In this document: in pieces, positions 27,147-35,969 of the stretch
Layout of the letters: the number at the start of each line of letters is the position of its first letter
Numbering within the stretch: the first letter of the stretch is position 1
Source: Candidatus Zixiibacteriota bacterium
Lineage (GTDB): Bacteria; Zixibacteria; MSB-5A5; GN15; FEB-12
Reading direction: 5' to 3'
DNA: 64,000 nucleotides
NCBI GenBank assembly: GCA_017999435.1
Contig: JAGNLV010000004.1
Location: 310,001 to 374,000 of the forward strand
Made by a program: the position numbers and the translations under genes
Notes under the pieces: model-generated
What the model saw: the letters and a program-made list of their open reading frames with translations, nothing else
What the model was told of the DNA's origin: nothing
Database searches by the model: none

Positions 27147-27989
27147 TTACTTCCCGTCCGCCCCCCTCTGCTGCAACAGCACCTGCAGCTCGTCCGGAAA
27201 GAGCAGGTTCTTCATGATCTTCTCGTAGTTCAGATCGGTCCGGATGCTGTTGATCGTAATGAAGACCAGTTCCTCCCCCGTTGACACGAGGTACAGGCGA
27301 TTCCGCTCGACCTCGCACACGCCCTCTTCCCGCCGCCGTCGCGCCCCGCCCTTCTCGGGGAACAGTTCGATCACGTCGCGAAGCGTTTTGTGCACGTGTT
27401 TGAATCCCTTGCGGAACTGCTCTTCGCCGGCCGCCGACTTGAACTTCCCGTCCAGCGTCATGCTGTAGGCGTGCTCGAAACCGGGGATGTCGGCGAAGCG
27501 GTCGTGGAGCGACTCCCTGACCGCGATCGGCGGCACCGGCGAGGGGTACGGCCGAGCGGTGGGCGCCGCGGGCGCGTCATCGGGAAGATCCGGAAGCGGC
27601 TCCGGACCGGGCAACGCACCCGATCCGGCGGCCGGAACTGCGGACGCCGTCTCGCCCTCCATGGCCGGCCGGGCGCCGCGGCGAAACACGATGGTCGGCT
27701 CCTGAGCGGCTCGTTCGAGCCGTTGCCGCGCCTCGCCGGTGGGATCGGTGATGAGCGAGAGCACCTCGGCGTGTTGGCGCTTCATCACATCCTCCGCGAG
27801 ATTCTGCTCCTCCACCGAACCGATCGCCTGCTCAAGCTTCTTCTCGAGCTTGTGCAGAACCTGTCCCTGGTTCAGAATGGTTGTCGTGATGCGCGGGTAG
27901 GGGCGGGGCGCATATTCCGTCTGCACCTGCAGCATGCTCTCCCCCCGCTTCACCAGCGAGGTGCGTCCGGCCGGTATGAACGATCCCAC
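27147..27989 (-). CDS. Conserved-looking protein of unknown function, possible Roadblock-like C-terminal part
   Basis: About 280 aa, cytoplasmic (no signal). An N-terminal segment VQTEYAPRPYPRITTTI with VLHKLEKKL resembles uncharacterised proteins that carry small regulatory domains. A Pro/Ala-rich linker covers roughly residues 135-185. The C-terminal about 95 residues contain alternating helices and strands that could be a Roadblock/LC7-like fold, but this is only a guess. The start is uncertain: GTG 27989 keeps the motif-like SFIPAGRTSLVKRGES; ATG 27935 has a better ribosome site (GGGGGAG). Start codons further upstream are also open. Confidence 0.6.
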   Translation of the reverse strand: MGSFIPAGRTSLVKRGESMLQVQTEYAPRPYPRITTTILNQGQVLHKLEKKLEQAIGSVEEQNLAEDVMKRQHAEVLSLITDPTGEARQRLERAAQEPTIVFRRGARPAMEGETASAVPAAGSGALPGPEPLPDLPDDAPAAPTARPYPSPVPPIAVRESLHDRFADIPGFEHAYSMTLDGKFKSAAGEEQFRKGFKHVHKTLRDVIELFPEKGGARRRREEGVCEVERNRLYLVSTGEELVFITINSIRTDLNYEKIMKNLLFPDELQVLLQQRGADGK

Positions 27990-28245
27990 AGTCAGCTTAC
28001 CCTTTGCGATCTCACATCGCTGCAATCCTGGCCGTCGCCCACAGGCAATCCGGGCGGCGCGCATTCACTTCCGACAGGCCGGGGTCGGCACCGGGTCCCT
28101 GCCGCTCTGTCTTGTCTCTCCGCCCCGGCCGGCTGCGACCCCGGCGAGCCGGCCGCGGAGAGCTGCCGGGCCGGGCGCCTCGGAATCCCGGCGACGCGCG
28201 CGGCCTCGAGGGAGCACACGCCGGCCGCCCGGCGGGAATCGGCCC

Positions 28246-28274
28246 ATTATACTCTGATATCGGAAGAATCAACA
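28246..28274 (-). promoter_or_regulatory. Possible promoter for the unknown gene at 27147-27989
   Basis: On the minus strand a perfect TATAAT lies at 28251-28246. A weak -35, TTGATT, lies 15 nt upstream, or TGTTGA 17 nt upstream, just beyond the nrdJ stop. Transcription from here would leave a leader of about 250 nt before the GTG start. The leader region 27990-28240 is GC-rich with no recognised element. Confidence 0.4.
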
Positions 28275-30512
28275 GTTAGAATAGCCGCAGGCGCCGCAGG
28301 AAAAACACCCCGCCTCGGCGTGCATCAGGCCGCCGCACTCCGGACAGATTTCCCCGTCGGGCTCCGGCGCGGCCCCCCCGCGCACGCCCGCCTCGGCGCC
28401 AGAATGCCTGTGCAAAACTTGCGCAATGGCATCGGGGATCGAGGCCACCCGCGCGCCTCCCGAGAATGTCTGGCTCGCCCCGCCGATTCCCCGCAGTTGA
28501 CGAATAATCGCCTCGACCGGCACGTGGGAGCGCAGAGCCAGCGAAATCAGCCGGCAAATCGCCTCGGTATCCGCCATCGTCGTGTACCCCGATTTCCCGA
28601 TGTGGGCAAACACCTCGAACGGCTGGCCCTGGCGGGTGTTGACGGTCACGTACAGATTCCCATAGCCGGTTCGGATTTTCTCGGTGATGCCCTCCAGGAC
28701 GGCCGGCCGTTCCATGACCACCGGCGCAACCGTCGCCCCGGCCGCCGGCCGCGCCGACAGCACCTGGTTCGGCCGGGCGTTGTCCCGATAAATCGTGATT
28801 CCCTTCAGCCCCATCCGGTAGGCCTGCCGGAAAGCCGTGCGCACGGCCTCCCGGGTGGCCGATTCGGCGAAATTGATCGTCTTGCTCACCGAGGAGTCGC
28901 AGTGTTTCTGGAACTGCGCCTGCATCCGAATATGATCTTCGGGCGAGATGTCGGCCGCGGTGAGGAATGTCGCTCGCAGCTCTTCGGGGATTTCCGCAAG
29001 GTCGCTGATCGAGCGCCGCTCCGCCACCTTCCGGATCAGGTCGTCGGAGTAGAATCCCCCGCGCCGGGCCGCCGCCTCAAAGAGCGGGTTGACCTCGGTC
29101 AGGCGCGTCCCCTCCATGATGTTGCGCTCGAAGGCCACCGCATAGTAGGGCTCGATGCCCGAGGAACAGCCCGCGAGAATCGAGATCGTCCCGGTCGGCG
29201 CCACCGTCGTCACGGTCGCGTTGCGCATGGCGATACCTTCCCGGCCAAAGAGCGAGTGCTCCCAGTTCGGGAATTTGCCGCGGGTTTTGGCCAGTTCCGA
29301 GGAATGATTCCGCGCCTCGCTGTGCACGAACTGCATGACCCGCTCGCCGAGCGCGAACGCCGCCTCGGAGTTGTAGGGGACGCGCAACCTGACCAGCAGG
29401 TCTGCCCACCCCATGACCCCCAGCCCGATGCGGCGGTTGCGCCGGGTCTGGGCCGCGATCTCCGGGATCGGGAATTTGTTCTGATCGATTACGTTATCCA
29501 GAAAGTGCACGCCCGTCCGCACCACCCCCGCCAGCCGCTCCCAATCCACCCCCGCCGCGGGATCGCTCGGGGCGTAGTCGCCCGGAAGCGGCTCTCTTGC
29601 GAAACGCCCGAGATTGATCGACCCGAGATTGCACGAATCATACGGCGGCAGCGGCTGCTCGCCGCACGGATTGGTCGCCTCGATCTGTTCGAACGGGAAG
29701 GTCGGGTTCCCCTCGTTCATCCGGTCGATAAAGACAATCCCCGGCTCCCCCGTCAGCCAGGCCTGCTCGACGATCAGGTCGAAAATCTCGCGCGCCGGCA
29801 CCCACTGCTCCTCCCCCTCGACCACGTGGGCCTGCCCGGTCTGCGGATTAACCAGAGCGTACTTCGAGTCCGCCTCCAGCGCCTCCATGAAGGCATTAGT
29901 TACGGCCACCGAGATGTTGAAATTGGTGATCCGCCCGGTGTCCAACTTGCAGGAGATGAACTCGCGAATGTCGGGATGGTCCACGCGGAGGATACCCATG
30001 TTCGCCCCGCGCCGCGTCCCCCCCTGTTTGACTGCCTCGGTCGCATGGTTGAACACCTCCATAAACGAGACCGGCCCCGAGGCCACTCCGGAGGTGCTGC
30101 GTACCCGCGCATTGCGCGGGCGCAGCCGCGAAAAGGCAAACCCCGTCCCGCCGCCCGACTTGTGGATCAAGGCCGCCTGCTTGACCGCCTCGAAAATCTC
30201 CTCCATCGAGTCCCCCACCGGGAGCACGAAACAGGCGGACAACTGCCCAAGCGCCCGTCCGGCGTTCATCAGGGTCGGGGAATTCGGAAGGAAATCGCCG
30301 TCGGCCATGACGTTGAAAAACGCCTGCGCGGTTCGCTCCACCTGCGCATCATCGCCGCCGTACACGCGGTCGGCCTCGGCGATCGCGCGGGCGACCCGGA
30401 CAAACAGCTCAACCGGCGTTTCAATCACCCGGCCGCTGGCGTCCCTGGCCAGGTACCGGCGCTTCATCACCGCCATCGCGTTGGGGCTCATGTGAATTTC
30501 ACGCGTCTGCAT
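28269..30512 (-). CDS. nrdJ: Adenosylcobalamin-dependent (class II) ribonucleotide reductase
   Basis: 747 aa. Class II/vitamin B12-dependent ribonucleotide reductase features: the SPTLMNAGRALGQLSACFVL region, ATNPCGEQPLPPYDSCNLG containing active-site Cys, and APTGTISILAGCSSGIEP. The C-terminal zinc ribbon CPECGGLMH...CFSCGACG is typical of the NrdJ subgroup found in anaerobes and environmental bacteria. It reduces ribonucleotides to deoxyribonucleotides using adenosylcobalamin, without oxygen. ATG 30512 is used; MSPNAM seven codons inside is an alternative. A consensus-like -10 and an inverted repeat lie upstream. No NrdR-box was recognised. Confidence 0.93.
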   Translation of the reverse strand: MQTREIHMSPNAMAVMKRRYLARDASGRVIETPVELFVRVARAIAEADRVYGGDDAQVERTAQAFFNVMADGDFLPNSPTLMNAGRALGQLSACFVLPVGDSMEEIFEAVKQAALIHKSGGGTGFAFSRLRPRNARVRSTSGVASGPVSFMEVFNHATEAVKQGGTRRGANMGILRVDHPDIREFISCKLDTGRITNFNISVAVTNAFMEALEADSKYALVNPQTGQAHVVEGEEQWVPAREIFDLIVEQAWLTGEPGIVFIDRMNEGNPTFPFEQIEATNPCGEQPLPPYDSCNLGSINLGRFAREPLPGDYAPSDPAAGVDWERLAGVVRTGVHFLDNVIDQNKFPIPEIAAQTRRNRRIGLGVMGWADLLVRLRVPYNSEAAFALGERVMQFVHSEARNHSSELAKTRGKFPNWEHSLFGREGIAMRNATVTTVAPTGTISILAGCSSGIEPYYAVAFERNIMEGTRLTEVNPLFEAAARRGGFYSDDLIRKVAERRSISDLAEIPEELRATFLTAADISPEDHIRMQAQFQKHCDSSVSKTINFAESATREAVRTAFRQAYRMGLKGITIYRDNARPNQVLSARPAAGATVAPVVMERPAVLEGITEKIRTGYGNLYVTVNTRQGQPFEVFAHIGKSGYTTMADTEAICRLISLALRSHVPVEAIIRQLRGIGGASQTFSGGARVASIPDAIAQVLHRHSGAEAGVRGGAAPEPDGEICPECGGLMHAEAGCFSCGACGYSNC

Positions 30513-30562
30513 ACAGAGACAGTCGCTCCCTGTTCTTTGTATCGGACAATCGGCCCGTCTCT

Positions 30563-30599
30563 ATTATAACGCGAGGGGGCGGAGAATGTGCATCACATT
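30563..30599 (-). promoter_or_regulatory. nrdJ promoter with operator-like inverted repeat
   Basis: On the minus strand a perfect TATAAT sits at 30568-30563, about 50 nt before the nrdJ ATG. The expected -35 position has no consensus hexamer. Instead it is covered by the inverted repeat AATGTG-ATG-CACATT (30585-30599). A weak -35 overlapped by a dyad suggests control by a transcription factor. Confidence 0.55.
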
Positions 30600-30704
30600 T
30601 TGGCCCGGCCGCGCACCCTCGCCCAAGCCCCCTTTCCGCCGTCCGCCCTCCAATCCGCGCCGACCGGGGCGTCGCGCCCGCACGCCTGCCCCGGCCGCGG
30701 AGGT

Positions 30705-32012
30705 CTAGAATTTCAGAATCGTCGAGAACAGCACGCGGGAGTTGTCGACATGATCGGTCTTTGTGACCTTGCCGTACTTGTCGCGGCAGAGCTTGCCGTC
30801 GGCGGTCCGGGCGGCGTAATCGGCGCGGGTGTACTCGGTCTCCAGGGCCACGCTCAGACTCCCCGCCGTTGCGACCACCCGCGGGGATACCCGCAGGACG
30901 CGCTTGATGTCGCTGGTGTTGTCGACACTCGCCCCCCGCACCGTCACGTCCGTGCCGTCCACCCGGTAGCTGTACACGACAACCGAATCGTCGGCGCCGA
31001 GATTCTCCGTGTACCCGGCCCACAACGCATACTGCCACCGGGGACCGTGCCGCACAATGATCTCGGACCAGATGGCGAAACAATCCACGGTCGTGTACGC
31101 AACCGCGTTTCGTTCGGGGTCGAGCACGTCGGTGACCGCGTACCCCCCGAGCATGGTCAGATCGTAGAGATTCTGTCCGTACACGCCCTGCACTTTGCCG
31201 GTGAGCGACGGCGTGTGGTACTTCAGGAACGCCATGGCCGCCGCCGAGGAAATTTCTTCATCGGTCTTGAAGGCGCCGTCTTCGCCGGTCGTCTGGAGCA
31301 GCGGGCGAAGGGTCTTGAACTCCCCGCCCACGCCGGCGAGTAGTTCGCGCGCCCCGCCGTCGGCCGCATGGCTGAAATGCACCTGGGCATTGAGATCGGG
31401 AATCGAGGAGTTGCGCAGCGGCGCCGACCCGCCCCCGCCGGCAAAATCCCGCTGGGCGGCGGCCGCCGCGATCAGGCGCAAGGGCCCGAGCCGGTGGGTC
31501 AGGCGCACCTGCGGATTGCGCGCGAACGGTTGCATCGGCGCACCCGTGTTGAACGAGATCACCTCGGAAAAGCACGCCGGCACGAACAGCGGGTGCCAGT
31601 ACTGCCCGAGCAGCAGCTCGGTGTTCGTCCAGGCCAGTTTGGCGTAGGCGTGGCGCAGCCGGAACCCGTTGGCATCCACGAGCGCCGCGCTCTCGTTGCC
31701 GAAGAAATCGGCCTCCAGAACGCCGCTCACTTTGGCCCCGAAAGCATCGGGAGCCGTGATTGCCCCGGTGAGCCGCGTCTGGATCGCCAGGTAATTGAAA
31801 CTCCCCCGATCGTTGACATCCTCGCCCCGGACGTCCCGGCTGATTCCGGCCGGGTACAGCAGGAAATGCCCCTCGCGCAGACTGACCGTTTGCCGCGAAT
31901 CGTGAAAGAAATCGCTCTTCACAAAGCCCGAGAACTTGATGCCGAAATCCTGGCCGCAGAGGCCGGCCGCCGGCAGCGCCAGGAGCGCTGCCGCAAGCAT
32001 AACCTTCTTCAT
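30705..32012 (-). CDS. Outer-membrane porin-like protein
   Basis: 435 aa with a clear signal peptide (KKVMLAAALLALPAAGLCG). The mature protein starts QDFGIKFSGFVKSDFF, a typical first barrel strand, and continues with many amphipathic strands and long polar loops, ending with a terminal aromatic-type strand (VLFSTILKF, terminal Phe). Sequence style is that of porins that admit small organic anions. It lies directly downstream of the acetate transporter gene, separated by a terminator, so a role in uptake of a related substrate is an attractive guess. ATG 32012 is used; further upstream reading is unsupported. Confidence 0.8.
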   Translation of the reverse strand: MKKVMLAAALLALPAAGLCGQDFGIKFSGFVKSDFFHDSRQTVSLREGHFLLYPAGISRDVRGEDVNDRGSFNYLAIQTRLTGAITAPDAFGAKVSGVLEADFFGNESAALVDANGFRLRHAYAKLAWTNTELLLGQYWHPLFVPACFSEVISFNTGAPMQPFARNPQVRLTHRLGPLRLIAAAAAQRDFAGGGGSAPLRNSSIPDLNAQVHFSHAADGGARELLAGVGGEFKTLRPLLQTTGEDGAFKTDEEISSAAAMAFLKYHTPSLTGKVQGVYGQNLYDLTMLGGYAVTDVLDPERNAVAYTTVDCFAIWSEIIVRHGPRWQYALWAGYTENLGADDSVVVYSYRVDGTDVTVRGASVDNTSDIKRVLRVSPRVVATAGSLSVALETEYTRADYAARTADGKLCRDKYGKVTKTDHVDNSRVLFSTILKF

Positions 32013-32114
32013 GAACCACCCCGCCGCTTCCCCGACTCCCCGCCGGGGATCCATTGGTTGTTCGCGGAGCGCTCTGCCGCGCCGCCTGAGCGCGGGAGCC
32101 TCCTGAGCGCCGAC

Positions 32115-32144
32115 AAAAAAGCGGGGCGGAACCATCCCGCCCCG
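32115..32144 (-). terminator. Rho-independent terminator after the acetate transporter gene
   Basis: 8-bp perfect stem CGGGGCGG (32122-32129) with its complement at 32137-32144 and a 7-nt loop. It is followed on the minus strand by G and six A/T-paired T residues (32120-32115), 24 nt after the stop codon. Confidence 0.85.
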
Positions 32145-32167
32145 ACCGTCTCCGGATATCCGGTTCG

Positions 32168-32812
32168 TCACTTCGCAACCGCCCCCAGCGGCCACAATGT
32201 CCGGCCGTACACCTCATTGAGCACCTGCGCCAGGCCGGCGTACACCGCCGACAACCCGCAGATGATTCCTTCGATTCCGGCCAGCGTCTTGATGCCCGCG
32301 CTGCCCGTCGCGTCGCCGATCGCCAGCAGGAAGAACAGCACAGCGAGCGAGGCGAACACGAACTGGAGGGCGCGGTTGAGCCGGAGCGTTCCGACAAACA
32401 TCACCGCCGTAAAGATTCCCCACATCGCCAGATAGGCCGCCATCGCGATCGCCTCCGGCGCCGCGCCCCAGCCCAGCTTCGGCAGCACGAGCAGAGCCAC
32501 GAGCGTGAGCCAGAACAGCCCGTATGACGTAAACGCCGTCGTTCCGAACGTATTTCCCTTCTTCCACTCCATGATGCCTGCGAACACCTGCGCCATCCCG
32601 CCGTAAAATATCCCCATCCCGAGAATCATCGCATCGAGCGGAAAGATTCCGGCGTTATGGAGATTCAGCAGCACCGTCGTCATGCCGAATCCGAGCAGCC
32701 CGAGGGGAGCCGGGTTGGAGGTGGTGTCCCTGATCACCCGGGCCGCGGTTTCGCCGCTCCCCGTCTGCGCCTGTTCTTTGCCCGTGTCCGCCTTGATCCC
32801 TGATGCTTCCAT
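32168..32812 (-). CDS. satP: Acetate uptake transporter, SatP/YaaH (GPR1/FUN34) family
   Basis: 214 aa with six hydrophobic segments. The family signature [14 protein letters not shown] (NPAPL motif) is at about residue 33, and [16 protein letters not shown] lies in the second half. SatP-type proteins move acetate and succinate across the inner membrane. The start [11 protein letters not shown] has an AGGA about 10 nt upstream; an upstream 21-residue extension is less credible. It has its own terminator, then the porin-like gene. Confidence 0.9.
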   Translation of the reverse strand: MEASGIKADTGKEQAQTGSGETAARVIRDTTSNPAPLGLLGFGMTTVLLNLHNAGIFPLDAMILGMGIFYGGMAQVFAGIMEWKKGNTFGTTAFTSYGLFWLTLVALLVLPKLGWGAAPEAIAMAAYLAMWGIFTAVMFVGTLRLNRALQFVFASLAVLFFLLAIGDATGSAGIKTLAGIEGIICGLSAVYAGLAQVLNEVYGRTLWPLGAVAK

Positions 32813-32939
32813 GTCGACCAATCCTGTTAGAGTCGTTGCCAACCTCTCACCTGCACCACGCGCAAATATAGACAATGCGCCCCGCGTTCATCAACTGCAA
32901 AATGAGAGCGGGGCCGGCCCGGGGCCGCCTGGCCGGGCG

Positions 32940-34421
32940 CTAACCCGCCCACGTGACCGGCGACACCGCCCGGCGCAGCTCGGCCGCTGCAAAGAACTCG
33001 TCCGCTCCGATCAACCGGTATTCCCGATCCCGGCCGAGGACCAGCACGCGGTCGGCGAGCGCCCGGATGACGTCGCCGTCGTGGCTGATCACCACCACCC
33101 CCGCTCCCCCCGCGCGCAGCGTCCGCGCCAGCCGGATGAACCGCCCCACCCCTTCCTGGTCGAGCCCGCAGGTCGGCTCGTCGAACACGACAATATCCGG
33201 GCGCAGCGACAGCACCGCGGCGAACGCCAGCCGCCGTTTCTCTCCGCCCGACAGCCGGAACGGATCCCGCTTTCCGAACACGGTCGGATCCAGTCCGGCC
33301 AGCCGCAGCATGGCGTGTGTCTCCGTGATCGTCAGCGGCCGCCCGATATTCTCGGGGCCGAACTCGACTTCCTGTTCGCAGGTCGGGAGGAAGAACTGCC
33401 GCTCCGGCTGCTGGAGGATCGCGCTCACCCGCCCCGGCGCGCTCTCCGGAAACACCGGCCCGCCTTCCGGGCCGATGTAGAGGATCCTTCCTGAGGTCGG
33501 TTCCAGCACCCGGCACAAAAGAAGCCCGAGCGTGCTCTTTCCCGATCCCGAGGGTCCGACGACCCCGAGCACCTCGCCGGACTGGACGGTCGCGTTGAGC
33601 GGCGGCAGCACCGGTCCGATCGCGGCATAGGCGAACGCCGCCTCCTTGAGTTCGACGCGCGCCACCCGGCGGTCCTTCGCTGCGATACTCGCCGCGCCGC
33701 TGCCCTCTCCGTCGCTGGCGCGCGGGTCGAAGGCGATGGCCGTTTCGCGGCAGAAGGCATCGTCGGCGAAGATTCGCTCCGGCCGGCCGTCGGCCGCCAC
33801 GCGGCCCTCGAAGAAGACCATCAGGCGCGGGTACTGCCGCGCCGTCTGCGGATACTGCGTGATGTGAATCTGGATCATCGAGGGCTGGCTCCGCCGCAGG
33901 TTCTCCAGCTCGGTCCGCAGCATCGCTTTCCCCGCTTCGTCGAGAAACGAATCCGGCTCGTCGAGCACGAGCACAGTCGGCTCGCTCACCATGACCGCCG
34001 CCAGGGCCACCCGCTGCTTTTCACCGCCCGACAGCTCCGCGGTCAGGCGCTGCCGGAGATGGGCGATCGAGAAGCGCTTGAGCGTCTGGGTCACCCGCCG
34101 GGCCATGACGTCGGGCGGCACGGCCGCGTTTTCGAGGGCGAAGGCGATCTCCTTCTCGACCGTCACCGCCACCATCTGGTTGTCGGGATTCTGAAAGAGG
34201 ATCCCCGCCCTGGTGTCTTCCCCGCGCTGGTTCCGCACCGTCACCCGTCCCTCGGTCGGCGCAAACAGGCCCGCGGCGAGGCGGGCGAAGGTCGATTTCC
34301 CCGACCCGTTGGCCCCCATGACGGCCACCGACTCGCCGGGCTGAATGAGCGCCCCGACGTTGGCGAGGGCCGCCGGCGCCCCCGCGCCGTAGCGATATGT
34401 CACACCTTCGAAACGAACCAT
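32940..34421 (-). CDS. Fused tandem energy-coupling-factor (ECF) transporter ATPase
   Basis: 493 aa, two complete ABC ATPase domains in one chain. Domain 1: Walker A GANGSGKST (residues 36-44) and signature LSGGEKQRVALA. Domain 2: Walker A GPSGSGKST and LSGGEKRRLAFA, with FDEPTCGLDQEG. The pair corresponds to EcfA1 and EcfA2 of vitamin/metal ECF importers. No EcfT transmembrane or substrate S-component is adjacent, so the substrate is unknown. The ATG abuts the U-tract of the upstream terminator and no Shine-Dalgarno is visible; an internal start seems unlikely because domain 1 homology begins at MVRFEGVTYRY. Confidence 0.9.
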   Translation of the reverse strand: MVRFEGVTYRYGAGAPAALANVGALIQPGESVAVMGANGSGKSTFARLAAGLFAPTEGRVTVRNQRGEDTRAGILFQNPDNQMVAVTVEKEIAFALENAAVPPDVMARRVTQTLKRFSIAHLRQRLTAELSGGEKQRVALAAVMVSEPTVLVLDEPDSFLDEAGKAMLRTELENLRRSQPSMIQIHITQYPQTARQYPRLMVFFEGRVAADGRPERIFADDAFCRETAIAFDPRASDGEGSGAASIAAKDRRVARVELKEAAFAYAAIGPVLPPLNATVQSGEVLGVVGPSGSGKSTLGLLLCRVLEPTSGRILYIGPEGGPVFPESAPGRVSAILQQPERQFFLPTCEQEVEFGPENIGRPLTITETHAMLRLAGLDPTVFGKRDPFRLSGGEKRRLAFAAVLSLRPDIVVFDEPTCGLDQEGVGRFIRLARTLRAGGAGVVVISHDGDVIRALADRVLVLGRDREYRLIGADEFFAAAELRRAVSPVTWAG

Positions 34422-34455
34422 AAAAAAGCCGATGCCCAAAGAACAGGCACCGGCT
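34422..34455 (-). terminator. Rho-independent terminator of the gcv operon, adjacent to the ECF ATPase start codon
   Basis: On the minus strand: stem GCCGGTGCC (34454-34446) paired with GGCATCGGC (34436-34428), eight Watson-Crick pairs and one G-U. A 9-nt loop lies between the arms and six T follow at 34427-34422. The next base is the A of the ATPase ATG. It lies 22 nt after the gcvPB stop. Confidence 0.85.
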
Positions 34456-34476
34456 CCCATTCACAAGCGGAATCGT

Positions 34477-35928
34477 TCACTCCGCAAAACAGACATCAAG
34501 CGTCCGCGCCGCCGCCGTCTCGTCCAGCCGGCGCACCGGGGTGTGGTGCGGCGCCGAAGTCACGAGCTCGGGGTCGGTGTCCGCCTCGCGCGCGATTTGG
34601 CGCATGATTGCCGCAAACCGGTCGAGCGTCTCCCTGCTCTCCGTCTCCGTCGGCTCGATCATGAGCGCCTCCGGCACGATGAGCGGGAAATAGTTGGTCG
34701 GCGAGTGCACGCCGAAATCGAGCATCCGCTTCGACATGTCCGCTGTCCGCACCCCTTTCTTCTTCTGCCGGTTTCCCGACAGCACGAATTCGTGCATGCA
34801 GTGGACATCGTAGGGCAGATCGAAAGCATCCTTCAGCAGCGCCTTGAGGTAGTTGGCGTTGAGCACCGCGTTCTCGCTGGCGCGCCGCAGTCCCCGGCCG
34901 CCGAGCGTCTTGATGTAGGCATAGGCCCGCACCTGGTTGGCGAAATTCCCGTAGAACGCGTGCACCCGCCCGATCGAGTGCGGGCGGTTGTAGTTCATGA
35001 ACAGCGTCCCGTCGTCCGCCTTTTCCAGCACCGGGAAGGGGAGGAACGGGTCGAGTTCCGCGGTGACCCCGACCGCTCCGGCGCCCGGCCCGCCGCCGCC
35101 GTGCGGCGTCGAGAACGTCTTGTGCAGGTTGAAGTGCATGATGTCGAAGCCGACGTCGCCGGGGCGGAAGATGCCCATGTTGGCGTTAAGGTTCGCCCCG
35201 TCCATGTACACGAGTCCGCCCTTGGCGTGCACGATCGCGGCGATCTCCCGGATGTGGGTCTCGAAAATGCCGAGCGTGTTGGGATTGGTCATCATGATCC
35301 CGGCCACGTCCTCGTCCATCGCCGCCGCCACCGCCTCGGGCGGAATGACCCCCCTTTCGTTCCCCTTCACCTGCACCGTGGAGTAGCCGACGGCCGCGAC
35401 CGAGGCGGGGTTGGTGCCGTGAGCCGAATCCGGGATGATGACCTTCGAGCGCTTGTTCCCTCTGCTCAGGTGGTAGGCGCGCATGATGAGCAGCCCGGTG
35501 AACTCCCCGTGCGCCCCGGCCACCGGCTGGAGCGATATCGAGGGAAACCCCGACACCTCCGACAGGAACTGCTGGAGATCCCACATCAGCCGGAGGATGC
35601 CCGGCGCCGAGCTGCACGGCGCGAGCGGGTGGTGGTCGCGGAAATCCGGCAGCGCCGCCGCCGCATCGTTCAGTTTGGGATTGTACTTCATCGTGCACGA
35701 CCCCAGCGGATAGAACCCCTTGTCGATGTGATGGTTTTTCACCGACAACCCGACAAAGTGCCGCACCGCCTCCCCCTCCGTCACCTCCGGCAGGGCCGCC
35801 TCTTTCGACCTGCGGAACTCCGCCGGCAGGGCCGCGAGCAGGTCGGCTTCGCGCGACGCCGTCGGCGGCAGCGTATACCCGGTCCGCCCGGGCTTTGACT
35901 TTTCGTATATGAGAATTGGCTCGTCCAT
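34477..35928 (-). CDS. gcvPB: Glycine dehydrogenase (decarboxylating), subunit 2 of split P-protein
   Basis: 483 aa, the PLP-binding half of the two-subunit P-protein. The PLP lysine is Lys270 in NLHKTFSTPHGGGG. Other landmarks: YPLGSCTMKYNPK, GAHGEFTGL and DSAHGTNPAS. With gcvPA it decarboxylates glycine and passes the aminomethyl group to the lipoyl arm of GcvH. It is the last gene of the operon, 41 nt after the Sec-containing thioredoxin-like gene, and is closed by a terminator. Confidence 0.95.
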   Translation of the reverse strand: MDEPILIYEKSKPGRTGYTLPPTASREADLLAALPAEFRRSKEAALPEVTEGEAVRHFVGLSVKNHHIDKGFYPLGSCTMKYNPKLNDAAAALPDFRDHHPLAPCSSAPGILRLMWDLQQFLSEVSGFPSISLQPVAGAHGEFTGLLIMRAYHLSRGNKRSKVIIPDSAHGTNPASVAAVGYSTVQVKGNERGVIPPEAVAAAMDEDVAGIMMTNPNTLGIFETHIREIAAIVHAKGGLVYMDGANLNANMGIFRPGDVGFDIMHFNLHKTFSTPHGGGGPGAGAVGVTAELDPFLPFPVLEKADDGTLFMNYNRPHSIGRVHAFYGNFANQVRAYAYIKTLGGRGLRRASENAVLNANYLKALLKDAFDLPYDVHCMHEFVLSGNRQKKKGVRTADMSKRMLDFGVHSPTNYFPLIVPEALMIEPTETESRETLDRFAAIMRQIAREADTDPELVTSAPHHTPVRRLDETAAARTLDVCFAE

Positions 35929-35969
35929 AATTGTCCCGTGCGACGGGGCTCTTGCGGGCCCGGTCGCTG

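Noticed and set aside
27390-30569. Very long open frame (over 1000 codons) on the plus strand opposite nrdJ
   Set aside because: It is antisense to a clear ribonucleotide reductase; GC-rich DNA gives such frames by chance. No signal or conserved motif and composition is Arg/Pro/His-heavy.
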